Shown here piece by piece: positions 8,429 to 17,594 of a stretch of 64,000 nucleotides of DNA. Source of the stretch: Vibrio spartinae (lineage in GTDB: Bacteria; Pseudomonadota; Gammaproteobacteria; Enterobacterales; Vibrionaceae); the NCBI RefSeq assembly GCF_024347135.1, contig NZ_AP024907.1, positions 3,711,001 to 3,775,000 on the forward strand. Reading direction: 5' to 3'. Position 1 is the stretch's first letter. The number at the start of each line of letters is the position of its first letter. The notes under the pieces are model-generated. The model did no database searches. It had not been told where the DNA came from and saw nothing but the letters and a program-made list of their open reading frames with translations. A program made the position numbers and the translations under genes.

Positions 8429-8947
8429 ATGCCAACTCCATGTTATATCTCTATCGAAGGCGAAACTCAGGGGCTAATCACGTCAGGCGCTTGTACTGCT
8501 GATTCTATCGGTGACTCTTTTGTTGAAGGTCACGAAGATGAAATGATGGTTCAACAGTTTGACCACGTTGTCAGTGTTCCGACTGATCCTCAGTCTGGTC
8601 AGCCTGCGGGTCAACGTGTTCACAAGCCTTTCCAATTCACTGTGAACCTGAACAAAGCTGTTCCTCTGCTGTATAACGCATTGGCTTCAGGTGAAAAAAT
8701 GTCTGCTGTTACTTTGAAGTGGTACCGCACTTCAATCGAAGGCAAGCAAGAAAACTTCTTCACCACAACACTTGAAAACGCAACTATCGTTGACATCAAG
8801 TGTGAAATGCCACACTGCCAAAATCCAGCAGACTCTGATTTCACTCAGAACCTGACTGTGTCAATGTCTTACCGTAAGATCACTTGGGACCACGTTAACG
8901 CGGGTACTTCAGGTGCTGACGACTGGCGTAAGCCAATCGAAGCTTAA
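8429..8947 (+). CDS. hcp: T6SS tube protein Hcp
   Basis: A 172-residue Hcp1-family protein that stacks as hexameric rings to form the inner tube of the T6SS. The N-terminus MPTPCYISIEGETQGLIT, the internal HVVSVPTDPQSGQPAG loop and the LTVSMSYRKITWDHV strand are hallmark Hcp segments, and the length is normal. AAAGGA lies upstream of the ATG. It is first in the cluster, driven by the sigma-54 promoter, and followed by a terminator-like hairpin before vgrG, which would make Hcp the most abundant product. No T6SS sheath or membrane-complex genes are in the window, so this is an auxiliary cluster. Confidence 0.97.
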   Translation: MPTPCYISIEGETQGLITSGACTADSIGDSFVEGHEDEMMVQQFDHVVSVPTDPQSGQPAGQRVHKPFQFTVNLNKAVPLLYNALASGEKMSAVTLKWYRTSIEGKQENFFTTTLENATIVDIKCEMPHCQNPADSDFTQNLTVSMSYRKITWDHVNAGTSGADDWRKPIEA

Positions 8948-9001
8948 TTGTCTGATGAACAGGCACCGTGCGTGTCTGTCCGACAATGCTTTGATGGTCA
9001 T

Positions 9002-9032
9002 GTTGCTCACCCTTGGTGGGCAACATTATTTT
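9002..9032 (+). terminator. hairpin with T tail between hcp and vgrG
   Basis: Arms GTTGCTCACC (9002-9011) and GGTGGGCAAC (9015-9024) pair with one wobble around a three-base loop and are followed by ATTATTTT. This is a Rho-independent terminator 55 bases after the hcp stop; partial read-through would give high Hcp and lower VgrG. Confidence 0.7.
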
Positions 9033-9071
9033 CGTTCAATACATCGTATTGAACTTCTAATCAATAAGACA

Positions 9072-9128
9072 ATATACCTGAACAACTTTAATCAGAAGAT
9101 ACTCGCTTCAGAGGTTGCTCAGGTATAT
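9072..9128. repeat. 15-bp inverted repeat in the hcp-vgrG leader
   Basis: ATATACCTGAACAAC (9072-9086) pairs with GTTGCTCAGGTATAT (9114-9128) with one mismatch, enclosing 27 bases. It lies in the 440-base gap between hcp and vgrG, which otherwise holds no supported gene. It could be an RNA stem in the vgrG leader or a small RNA. Confidence 0.5.
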
Positions 9129-9385
9129 GTGTTGTTAGGCAAGATGGCTGGGGCGACGGTTCAAAAACTGAGAGATTCCTTCAGGAAAATTGCTTTCTCA
9201 TTGATTTCCCCGCCAATTTTTCATTTTCATCAAGACTCATATATTCATCCGGTTATAATCGAAAACCGGGCCGAACCCATGTCATTCACGGCGGCGAAGA
9301 TCCTTAAGGACGCGCTGATTTCACAGGTGACAAAATCAATGGGTATGTGAAAACTCAGTCAACTCAACAATGTCAGGTAAAAACT

Positions 9386-11536
9386 ATGGGGACTTTGAAC
9401 TTCCGTCTTGTCAGTGGTGTCGGTGAAGCGTTGGTGGTTCGTGACTATCAGGGACATGAATCTGTTTCTGATTCATTGGATGCACAGGGCAACCCGGTCT
9501 ACGGCTTTCGCTACCAAATCGAGCTCGCCAGCCGCAATTCAAGCATCAGTGCCGAGCAACTGGTCGATACGACCGCCGTCTTAGAAGTCATCCGCGATGG
9601 TGAAGTCGTGCAACAAGTCCACGGCATTGTGCGCAGCTTCAGCCGCGGTGATACCGGCCACCATCACACCTATTACGCCCTGACTCTGGTGCCTGCCCTT
9701 GAGCGGCTCTCTTTGCGCCACAACAGCCGGATTTTCCAACACAAAACCGTCCCGGAGATTCTGGCGATTCTTCTTGAGGAAATGAACATCACTGACTACG
9801 CCTTCTCCGTCAAACGGGAATGCGCGCCGCGCGAGTTCTGTGTTCAGTATCGGGAGACGGATTTAGCATTCTTCCACCGATTGGCGGCAGAAGAAGGGTT
9901 GATGTATACCTTCAGCCATCAGGCCGAAAAACACACGTTGGTGGTCACCGACAATACGGCCGGATTTACCCAGCTTGATGGCACGGTCCCCTATAACGTG
10001 TTGTCCGGTGGCGTCGCGGATACCCCCTATGTTTCCGCCATCAGCGAGACCAAACAATCTGCGGTGACGGAAGTCGCCATGCGGGATTACAGCTTTAAAA
10101 AACCAGCCTACAACTTTAAACAGTCGGCCCTTGGCAGTGAGATGGCCTACCAGTTGCCGGACTACGAGTACTACGATGCACCGGGACGGTATAAAGATGA
10201 TGCCAGCGGCAAAGCCTTCAGCCAGATTCGGTTGGAACATCTGCGCCGGAACAGTCACACCGCATCGGGCAAAAGTAACCAAGCCAAGCTTCAGGCCGGG
10301 GTGGTATTCACTCTGGCCGACCATCTGGACAGCGCAATGAACCGCCCTTGGCTGATTGTCGGGATTGACCATCAGGGCAGTCAGCCACAAGCACTGGAAG
10401 AGTCCGGTGGCAGCGGTGCCACTACCTACAGCAACCAGTTTACAGTCATTCCGAATGAAACGCTGTGGCGCATGCAGCCACCCCCTAAACCACAAGTGGA
10501 CGGCCCGATGGTTGCCACCGTGGTCGGGCCGCAAGGTGAAGAAATCTACTGTGATGAACACGGCCGGGTGAAGCTTTCCTTCCCGTGGGACCGTTACAGC
10601 AATGAAGATGAGCACAGCTCTTGTTGGGTGCGCGTCGCCCAAGGCTGGGCAGGCGCACAGTATGGCATGGTCGCAATCCCCCGTATCGGCCACGAAGTGA
10701 TTGTCACCTTCCTCAACGGGGACCCGGACCAACCGCTGGTGTCCGGACGCACCTATCATGCGACCAACACCCCGCCTTATTCTCTGCCGGATAACAAAAC
10801 CAAAACCGTGATTCGCACCCAGACCCATCAGGGCACCGGCTTCAATGAATTCAGTTTTGAAGACCAGTCCGGCAGCGAGAAGATTTACCTCCACGCGCAG
10901 AAAGACTACGAAGCGCTGGTTGAAAACGACAGCACCACCCAGATGAAGCATGACCGCCACCTCACGGTCGAAAACGACCGTTACAGTCATGTGCAGGTCA
11001 ACGACCACCTGAGCATCGACGGTGAGCAGCGCACTGCCATCAAACAAAACCTCACCCTTGCAACCGATGCCTCGCTGCATCAGAAAGTCGGCCAGAAAAC
11101 CATTGTTGATTCCGGCAGCGAAGTGCATCTCAAGGCCGGTAAGGCCGTCGTCCTCGATGCCGGTAATGAAATCACCGTCAAAGTCGGTGGCAGCTTTATC
11201 AAAGTCGATGCGGGCGGTGTGCATGTGGTCAGCGGTGCCATCAACCTCAACTCCGGCGGCAGTGCCGGCAGCGGCTCCGGTTACGGCGGCCAGCCGGCAA
11301 CCATGCCGAATCTCCTCAAAGCACTGACACCACCGACCGAGGCGCAGGCGCCAGATATCACAGCCACACAAACACCGGCATCACCAGAGATCTACACACA
11401 GGCTTCACCGAAAAATATTCAGGCAGAAGCATTTGAGCAAGTATCGATGCAAAACACCCCGATGTCGAAAATGTGTCAGCGACAGAAAGATGGCAGTTGT
11501 CCGCGTTCAGACTGCCCTTGCACAGGGAAGGCATAA
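9386..11536 (+). CDS. vgrG: T6SS spike protein VgrG
   Basis: A 716-residue VgrG, the trimeric spike tip of the T6SS. The gp27-like part covers residues about 1-390 (includes REFCVQYRETDLAFFHRLAA), the OB/gp5 part carries HGRVKLSFPWDRY and SSCWVRVAQGWAG, and the beta-helix spans the HLTVENDRYSHVQVND to VKVGGSFIKVDAGGV repeats. The extra C-terminus ends in a cysteine-rich tail, which might hold an adaptor or effector. I chose ATG 9386 because VgrGs start with MxTLxFR and CAGGT lies eight bases upstream; a GTG at 9347 adds 13 residues. The DUF4123 adaptor starts three bases after the stop. Confidence 0.96.
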   Translation: MGTLNFRLVSGVGEALVVRDYQGHESVSDSLDAQGNPVYGFRYQIELASRNSSISAEQLVDTTAVLEVIRDGEVVQQVHGIVRSFSRGDTGHHHTYYALTLVPALERLSLRHNSRIFQHKTVPEILAILLEEMNITDYAFSVKRECAPREFCVQYRETDLAFFHRLAAEEGLMYTFSHQAEKHTLVVTDNTAGFTQLDGTVPYNVLSGGVADTPYVSAISETKQSAVTEVAMRDYSFKKPAYNFKQSALGSEMAYQLPDYEYYDAPGRYKDDASGKAFSQIRLEHLRRNSHTASGKSNQAKLQAGVVFTLADHLDSAMNRPWLIVGIDHQGSQPQALEESGGSGATTYSNQFTVIPNETLWRMQPPPKPQVDGPMVATVVGPQGEEIYCDEHGRVKLSFPWDRYSNEDEHSSCWVRVAQGWAGAQYGMVAIPRIGHEVIVTFLNGDPDQPLVSGRTYHATNTPPYSLPDNKTKTVIRTQTHQGTGFNEFSFEDQSGSEKIYLHAQKDYEALVENDSTTQMKHDRHLTVENDRYSHVQVNDHLSIDGEQRTAIKQNLTLATDASLHQKVGQKTIVDSGSEVHLKAGKAVVLDAGNEITVKVGGSFIKVDAGGVHVVSGAINLNSGGSAGSGSGYGGQPATMPNLLKALTPPTEAQAPDITATQTPASPEIYTQASPKNIQAEAFEQVSMQNTPMSKMCQRQKDGSCPRSDCPCTGKA

Positions 11537-11539
11537 CCT

Positions 11540-12106
11540 ATGAAGATTTTTCCAGAATTACAGGACAACTCATTGACCCACTGGCTGGTTGTCGATTCGG
11601 TGCGAGTGCCGGATATTACCCAGCTCGTTTATCAGCATGAGCAGAATGTTGAGCTATATCGTCTGTTTGCGAATACACCGTTCGATCATTTAATTGAGCA
11701 GAGTCCGGTTGCTTTTCGCTATAGCGGTGTGGCAGAAATCGAGCGGCAACTCAAAGAAGACTTTGCACTACGCACCAGCAGTGTGCTGTTTTCCTGTGAG
11801 CCGTCGGTTACGACAGAATCGGTCATTCAGCATTTTCAGGCACTGCTTTATGTGGTCGTCGCAGAGTCTCCGATTCTATTTCGTTACTACGCCAGCCCGA
11901 TGTGGGATGAAGTTGCACCCGAACTATCCGCAGAGGATCGATGTACGCTACTGGGCCCGTGTCGGGTATTAAGCTGGGTAGACAGTCAACAGAACGGCCA
12001 TTCACTCAGGCAGTATCCCGAGGCTCAAATCGAGGCCGACCTTCAGTTACCGTACCATTTAAACTCCCCCGTATTCAACGCATTGGTAGAACAACGTTAT
12101 GGCTAA
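11540..12106 (+). CDS. DUF4123 adaptor/chaperone for the T6SS effector (VasW/Tap-like)
   Basis: A 188-residue DUF4123-family protein: HWLVVDSVRVPDITQLVYQ at the N-terminus, an ESPILFRYYASPMW segment in the middle and a conserved GPCRVLSWVD near residue 150. Members bind a VgrG and load a specific effector on it, and they lie between vgrG and the effector gene, exactly as here. The stop lies eight bases inside the effector gene, so the two are translationally coupled. In V. cholerae the same position is occupied by VasW (VCA0019). Confidence 0.9.
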   Translation: MKIFPELQDNSLTHWLVVDSVRVPDITQLVYQHEQNVELYRLFANTPFDHLIEQSPVAFRYSGVAEIERQLKEDFALRTSSVLFSCEPSVTTESVIQHFQALLYVVVAESPILFRYYASPMWDEVAPELSAEDRCTLLGPCRVLSWVDSQQNGHSLRQYPEAQIEADLQLPYHLNSPVFNALVEQRYG

Positions 12107-15100
12107 TCCAACCGAGACACCGAAAACTTATACAATAGAACCCGGTGACTGTTTAAGTCTGCTTGCCGACCATTTTGGTACCGAACAGGAAATCATCGCA
12201 AAACTGAACAGCGATCTGATTGATGATATCGATCTAATCTATGCCGGTGATACCATCATTCTGCCCGGTGAAGATGCAAACTCTGCAATCGATAACCAGC
12301 CCGGTAGCCGGGATGAAATCCCCAAGCCCCCCGAAAAATCAGCTTGTGCAGGCGATCTCTGCTCTGGGAAGGATACGCCGTTTACCGATATTTTGTATGT
12401 GCCGTCGCATCCGACCAAAAAACAAAAGCGGTTTTACGCCATTACCGATGAAGTCAAACAAGCGATTCAGGCGGAACATCAACTATTAGCAAAATCGATC
12501 GTTGAAGATCAAACCGAGACCATCCAAAACCTCAACCGCCTCGGTATTCTGTCGCGTTTTTATACCAGCCCGCATGAGATGTTCCTCGAATCAGAAAATG
12601 ACCTGAAGCGTTACCGCTTTCTGTTCCATGCACGCAAGACCATTCGCTCTGGTGCGGCGAAAGATTATCAACACGGTGGCGAAGATGGATTTATCGTCAG
12701 TCTTGCCAAACAAGAAGGCCTTGATACCGAGAAACTCCTTGACCGTTATACCACTTGGGAAAAGGTCAAATACTGGACATTTATCGGTGTCATGTGGACC
12801 AGTCCAATTGCTCAGACATTACTGCTCACCAACGATAATATGAAAGATTATTTCAAGGAAGCCAGTAAAGAAGCCTATCAGCTCGAGCAAGCCCTAAAGC
12901 ACTTAAAAGAAACCTTACAAGATCATCTCGACGATGAGCTCGAAAAACTGGATAAGGTCGCAGAACTGACCGCAAAAAACAAAAAGGCCGATGACGGCTC
13001 TTCTTATGTTTATGACAAAAAACTGAGTTACTTCACCAGTGCGCATGAAAAAAAGGTCGAGCGTGCGGTGAAAGCTGTGAACCTGATACACAAGAGACGG
13101 GGGAGCGATGCAACATTGGCTCTTCATTCCCATGAGCAGGCAACAAAGAGCATTGAATATCACTGGGATCAGGAAGTTAAACAGGCGAACGAGTTTGCCA
13201 AAAGAGCTGAGGAAGCACGGGCTGCCGGCAAGTCGGATAGAACGCTTGGTCCGCCGCCATTGCTCTTTTCTCGAATGTTTGCTGAGAATCTGAATCAATT
13301 AAACTTGTATGGCTATGTTCTCAAAGAGCAATGCCTGACCATGGCTGAGCTCGAAGGTACCAGCCCGGCACATCTTGGCCCCAAAACCCTTGAGAAAAAC
13401 TTTTCAGAATGGCGGAATAACAAGTTCCTCACAAACGACGGGCTGCCGGTCAAAATTACCGAAGGGACAAAACTGGTCAACGACTTGCTGAACGAACTCC
13501 AAGTGAATAAAGCTGACCTGCACACCAAAAATATCGACGGTACCCGCAAACAGACCGAAGAAAAACTCGTTAAGTCACTGCTCAGTCAGGGCTGCGCAGG
13601 GCAATGGGCCTACTACCCCTGTCTGGCGCTGGTCAAACTGGTCGATGCCACGATCACCAAATGGATAGCCGATCTGGACGAACTGCTCGGCCTTGATAAA
13701 GATGAGCAGTATAAGCGGATGCCGGCCCCGGATATGTTCAGTGACTTACTGTGGCTGAAAAAGCTCGCGATGGCGCGGATTGATGCGCTGAAAGTCATCG
13801 CCACATCAAGAGCCAAAAAAGGCACCGACTCACTGCGCAACTTCTACCTCAGCGGTGATAAAATCCCGACTAGCTACCTGCTGCTATGGGACGAAAAAGA
13901 ATATCAACCGAAAGAGAAAAAGACCAAAGTATTCCACAAAGAAACAGGGAAAGCCGACCTTCAGGTGGTTGAATGTGTGTTGATGTCTGAAGGGACGCTG
14001 GGCTGGGTGCGCGGCCCGGCTTGGTATTTGCCTAAAGATGATAAGGACACCCTGCTGGCCAAAGGCCACCTCAAAGATATTACCACCAAGGTTGCGCTGG
14101 TCAGCCCGGCGGCTGACAGCAAAACACCGGAAAACATTAAGACCGCACAAGCCAATGCATTTCCGACCCTGTCTGAGGCAATGAAAACCATCCGCACATC
14201 CATCAAAGAGGGAAGCGTTCAGGGTAAATTCATGCTCAACCCACTCAATCTGGCTGCGGAGAAAAAATCAGAGCCACCGGCATTCTGGTCAGACAGCTAT
14301 CACTGGGAAGAAGGACTCGGGCCGGACAGCAAATCCTCTCAATATGTGGTCGATGCCTCCGCCCAATTTATGCGCTTGTCATCCAGTATGAAAGCCAACC
14401 TTAATCTGCCGTTAAGCGAATACAATAAACTCACGACAAATACCGATATTACTGCCGGAGGCTCGCTCAATTTCAGTGCTGATTTGTTCCGGGCACAATT
14501 GACAGCCAAAGCATGGTTCCCGCTTCAGCCTGAAAATGATGACAATAAAGATAAACGTCAGTTCAAAGGGAAACCGGTAACAATCCATTATCTGAAAAAC
14601 GTCGATGGGCAAGATAAAAAGGACATTTATGATGCCGGTGAGATGTTTATGCGCGTCTCCGCCACAATCTATGGCTTGGCGGCAGCCAGTGTCAGTATTG
14701 CCGGAAATCTGTGCTTCGGCCCGGCAACAACGAAATCAGGCGAACTTGGTGTGCGGGGTAAGGCAATTACCACCGCCGACTATAATGCCGGAGAAATCAG
14801 ACAAGTCCGCGCCGCCTCACCCCAACCCCTGCCCCAATCAGAGCAATCCGTCGGGCAAAGGGCACTCGGCACACTCAAAAAGAACTCAGCCGCACAAGCA
14901 GGGATAACCGTCGATGCCTTTGCCGGGGTTGAAGTCGGGGGTGAGCTGAGCGGTGAAATCTACTGGCGCCCACCGACGATTGACATCTCCAATAGCGCGG
15001 AGCGCGGTAAGATGATGCGCTTAGGAAGTTTAGCGGTTCAGGCAGCCGTCAGTTACGGGGTCGGTTTATCGGCTCAGTTCAGCATAACCTTCCACCGCGG

Positions 15101-16151
15101 GGCCTTATATGTGATTGCCGCTGCAAAACTGGTCTGCGGCCCCGGTGCGTCCGGTAAAGTCGCCATCGCCCTTGATGCGCTCAACGTTGACCGCTTTATT
15201 CAATGCCTGCTCGCCATGCTCAATGAATCGGGCTTTAAACGCATTGAAGCCTTCGGTGAAGTCGATGAGCAAGGCCGCAACGAAGACTTTGAAGAGCTCA
15301 ACCGCCGCCTGACCGTCGCAGTCACGCTCGGCCTCACGCTGGGCGAAGTCCTGCTCCTGCCCGCCAAAGCCTTGTCATTTATCCACAAAGACGGCTTGCA
15401 GGAAGATTATGCGCCATTGGTTGCCAGACGGATCATCAAAAAAGATGAAGGTAAAGAGGGTAAAAATAAAGTTCAGCTGTGGGTCTCTGATTTACCACCG
15501 GAGACACTCTGCAACCTATTGGATTGTTTAAGCAATAAAAATGAAAGTGCTTGGTTTGAAAACGACGAAGAGAAAACCGCCCGACTGAGTCAAGAAGTCG
15601 ATAAAGCTTTAGCCATTGTGCAGATTCTTAAGTGGATCTCGCCGAAAACAGGCTCCAGTGAAGCGGATATTGAGAAAAAGCGCCGACAGTTTGAGAAAAC
15701 CCTGATTCGTATGGGCGGTAACTATGAATCAGCCCGACTCCCGATGGAGCAGTGGCGACGCTTCACCCAAAGTTGGATGCAATTGGCAGAGTTTATGGTA
15801 AGTCTATCACCCGATTCAAAACGCGGTGGCCCAACAGGTAAGGGGGGTGACATTCATCGAGCTAAAAATGGTTTCATTGAAGTATGTCGCATCCTATGTG
15901 GCAATATGAGACGCTACCACTATGAAGCAGAAGAGCGAACGGATGCAATCGCTCATTTTGTCGATGGCGAATATGACTATTTAACCATTCGGGTTGCCAA
16001 AGAAGGTGACAAGCCACAAGTAGTTGCAGACCGCAAGCGCCTTGAAGAGACGATTCAAGCGATCGAAGACAAAGGTTACTTCTGGAACAAAACCACCTAT
16101 AAACCGTGGAAAGAACAAAGCTGGACACTTATAAATCATGAAGATGAATAA
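12099..16151 (+). CDS. T6SS LysM-domain effector, full length (1350 aa)
   Basis: A VgrG-linked cargo effector. A LysM domain (YTIEPGDCLSLLADHFG, residues about 10-55) is followed by a long charged helical region and, after residue 850, several hydrophobic stretches (about 852-870, 971-1015 and 1070-1094) that could insert in membranes, in the way of the colicin-like VasX at the matching V. cholerae position. The toxic activity is not identifiable by motif. Residues 419 to about 1107 are almost identical to the truncated copy at 18101; the last 240 residues differ and are probably the part recognised by the adjacent immunity protein. A one-base change near the stop extends the protein by five residues, making it overlap the immunity gene by 14 bases. 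Confidence 0.88.
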   Translation: MANPTETPKTYTIEPGDCLSLLADHFGTEQEIIAKLNSDLIDDIDLIYAGDTIILPGEDANSAIDNQPGSRDEIPKPPEKSACAGDLCSGKDTPFTDILYVPSHPTKKQKRFYAITDEVKQAIQAEHQLLAKSIVEDQTETIQNLNRLGILSRFYTSPHEMFLESENDLKRYRFLFHARKTIRSGAAKDYQHGGEDGFIVSLAKQEGLDTEKLLDRYTTWEKVKYWTFIGVMWTSPIAQTLLLTNDNMKDYFKEASKEAYQLEQALKHLKETLQDHLDDELEKLDKVAELTAKNKKADDGSSYVYDKKLSYFTSAHEKKVERAVKAVNLIHKRRGSDATLALHSHEQATKSIEYHWDQEVKQANEFAKRAEEARAAGKSDRTLGPPPLLFSRMFAENLNQLNLYGYVLKEQCLTMAELEGTSPAHLGPKTLEKNFSEWRNNKFLTNDGLPVKITEGTKLVNDLLNELQVNKADLHTKNIDGTRKQTEEKLVKSLLSQGCAGQWAYYPCLALVKLVDATITKWIADLDELLGLDKDEQYKRMPAPDMFSDLLWLKKLAMARIDALKVIATSRAKKGTDSLRNFYLSGDKIPTSYLLLWDEKEYQPKEKKTKVFHKETGKADLQVVECVLMSEGTLGWVRGPAWYLPKDDKDTLLAKGHLKDITTKVALVSPAADSKTPENIKTAQANAFPTLSEAMKTIRTSIKEGSVQGKFMLNPLNLAAEKKSEPPAFWSDSYHWEEGLGPDSKSSQYVVDASAQFMRLSSSMKANLNLPLSEYNKLTTNTDITAGGSLNFSADLFRAQLTAKAWFPLQPENDDNKDKRQFKGKPVTIHYLKNVDGQDKKDIYDAGEMFMRVSATIYGLAAASVSIAGNLCFGPATTKSGELGVRGKAITTADYNAGEIRQVRAASPQPLPQSEQSVGQRALGTLKKNSAAQAGITVDAFAGVEVGGELSGEIYWRPPTIDISNSAERGKMMRLGSLAVQAAVSYGVGLSAQFSITFHRGALYVIAAAKLVCGPGASGKVAIALDALNVDRFIQCLLAMLNESGFKRIEAFGEVDEQGRNEDFEELNRRLTVAVTLGLTLGEVLLLPAKALSFIHKDGLQEDYAPLVARRIIKKDEGKEGKNKVQLWVSDLPPETLCNLLDCLSNKNESAWFENDEEKTARLSQEVDKALAIVQILKWISPKTGSSEADIEKKRRQFEKTLIRMGGNYESARLPMEQWRRFTQSWMQLAEFMVSLSPDSKRGGPTGKGGDIHRAKNGFIEVCRILCGNMRRYHYEAEERTDAIAHFVDGEYDYLTIRVAKEGDKPQVVADRKRLEETIQAIEDKGYFWNKTTYKPWKEQSWTLINHEDE

Positions 16152-17304
16152 AAAACTGATCTACAAAACACTGTTTACACTGATTGGCATTGTCATTCTG
16201 AGTGTTGGCGGCTTTATGGCCTACCTGATGATTCCATCTGGCTTTCAGTCCCGCCAAGCAGAAGGCCCTAAGGTGTTGACGGAACTGTTAAAAATGGCGG
16301 AAGAGAGTCAGCCATTTAACCCGGATCCGTATATCTCCAGCACCTATCGCCCCGGAGATCCATTGTATGAACCATTGCTGTATATTCAAAGGCATCGTCA
16401 GGGAAAAGCCGAAGAGCTGTTGCAACCATTAGTCGAGCAAGGTAACCCAGATGCCATGTATTGGCTGGCTCAAATCACCTATGACGATAGTTACTACTCC
16501 AGTGGCCCGGCAGCGAAATTATTCCAGAAATCAGCGGAGCTGGGTAACCCGTATGCCGCGCTACGGTTAGACATCAGTAACCGTGAATGCCAGATGTTTA
16601 TGAGCGGTTACTGTGATCAAAAATGGGGGGAGCTTGGGCGGAAACTACTGCAAGAGCGCACTGCTCAAGGCGATAAAAAAGCAGCATATTACCTCCTTCA
16701 GTATGATAAAAACAGCTCAGAAGAAGTGCATAAGAAGTTAGAGGAACTCGTTACAGAGAATGCTAATAATCATTATTACCAGCCCTTAATGAATATGATT
16801 ATTGATTATTCAACCCAGTATTATCTAAATTATTTCCAAAAAGAAAAAGAACTACCATTAGAAGATAAAAAAATCATAAATAAGTTATCCATGCTAATGG
16901 CAAACAATAACTTTTCACCAGCTATTGATGGTTTTTTTTATACTGGAGATATTAAAAGCCCTAACAAATATATTCATCATTATTTTAAAATAGGTGGTAA
17001 CTGGTCTTCTTGTGAACATTACTACAAGGACAGAATTTATGAAAGCAGAACAAATATTATAGATGCAGTAACATGTATTATCATTGGTAACATATTTAAA
17101 AAAGCCACCAACAACTGGACTTCTTATGATATAAAAGAAGCAGAGAATGATTGGAGCATTCAGTTTATTAATGAGGATCTAGAAAAATCTGGTAAGAATG
17201 TATTAAGTGAAAAAGAAATGGATTTAATTAGAAAAAGAGTAGTCAAAATAGTGCAAGAGATGACACCAATGATTTATATCGACGAAATGAATCCAAGACC
17301 ATAG
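16138..17304 (+). CDS. putative T6SS immunity protein 1, membrane-anchored Sel1-like
   Basis: A 388-residue protein with one N-terminal membrane segment (residues about 8-30, TLFTLIGIVILSVGGFMAYL) and a periplasmic domain with Sel1/TPR-like repeats (LLQPLVEQGNPDAMYWLAQI, then LFQKSAELGNPYAALRLD). The N-terminal 235 residues are nearly the same in all five paralogs of this array; the AT-rich C-terminal third differs, apart from the conserved end, MIYIDEMNPRP here. The gene starts inside the effector's last codons, the usual effector-immunity arrangement. The periplasmic placement fits an effector that acts on membrane or periplasm. The immunity role is inferred from position and topology. Confidence 0.85.
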   Translation: MKMNKKLIYKTLFTLIGIVILSVGGFMAYLMIPSGFQSRQAEGPKVLTELLKMAEESQPFNPDPYISSTYRPGDPLYEPLLYIQRHRQGKAEELLQPLVEQGNPDAMYWLAQITYDDSYYSSGPAAKLFQKSAELGNPYAALRLDISNRECQMFMSGYCDQKWGELGRKLLQERTAQGDKKAAYYLLQYDKNSSEEVHKKLEELVTENANNHYYQPLMNMIIDYSTQYYLNYFQKEKELPLEDKKIINKLSMLMANNNFSPAIDGFFYTGDIKSPNKYIHHYFKIGGNWSSCEHYYKDRIYESRTNIIDAVTCIIIGNIFKKATNNWTSYDIKEAENDWSIQFINEDLEKSGKNVLSEKEMDLIRKRVVKIVQEMTPMIYIDEMNPRP

Positions 17305-17316
17305 ATTTGGTGTAAT

Positions 17317-17348
17317 GGGGATCTTAATCATAGATCCCCTCTTTTATT
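17317..17348. terminator. terminator after immunity gene 1
   Basis: GGGGATC (17317-17323) pairs with GATCCCC (17333-17339) and is followed by TCTTTTATT. It sits between the convergent immunity gene and the small minus-strand ORF and can serve both. The same hairpin recurs after immunity genes 2 and 4. Confidence 0.8.
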
Positions 17349-17352
17349 CTAA

Positions 17353-17538
17353 TTAAACCCCTTCTTCGTCTTCCTTCCTCAAGTTTATTTCATCAAAGGT
17401 AATCAGGTTATTGAGAAACAACAGCACTTCACGCAGTTCGTTTTGATCAACGAAAGGTGCGGTGCTGGTAGCAAGGAAATCAATCAGATAACCGCGAGCG
17501 GTGAGATGGATATCTAAGTTGGGTTTTGACATTGGCAT
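17353..17538 (-). CDS. C4-controlled small protein, copy 1 (61 aa)
   Basis: A 61-residue protein, reading LDIHLTARGYLIDFLATSTA and then ELREVLLFLNNLITFDEINL, preceded by AAGAAGGT at good spacing. Two further intact copies (22043-22228, 24252-24437) differ in about one residue in five yet keep length, start and ribosome site, so it is translated and under selection. It lies directly downstream of a C4-type antisense RNA whose target covers its Shine-Dalgarno site, which is the position of icd in phage P1. Function unknown; P1 icd interferes with cell division, but I see no sequence likeness. Confidence 0.75.
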   Translation of the reverse strand: MPMSKPNLDIHLTARGYLIDFLATSTAPFVDQNELREVLLFLNNLITFDEINLRKEDEEGV

Positions 17539-17545
17539 AATAATA

Positions 17546-17590
17546 CCTTCTTGAGTGATTGAATGTCTTTACCACCAACAGGTTCGAATC
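17546..17590 (-). promoter_or_regulatory. C4 target (a/b boxes) over the ribosome site of small ORF copy 1
   Basis: On the minus strand GATTCGAACCTG and then CACTCAAGAAGG precede the ATG; the second includes the Shine-Dalgarno. Both are complementary to segments of the adjacent C4 RNA (AGTTCGAACC and CTTCTTGAGTG). Pairing would hide the ribosome site. Confidence 0.75.
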
Positions 17591-17594
17591 TTTT

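Noticed and set aside
8913..9350. 145-codon plus frame between hcp and vgrG
   Set aside because: It overlaps the hcp end and runs through the terminator and the inverted repeat; no ribosome site and no protein-like pattern.
9863..11371. 502-codon minus-strand frame opposite vgrG
   Set aside because: It is the antisense of a clear VgrG, has no ribosome site and a composition typical of a GC-rich shadow frame.
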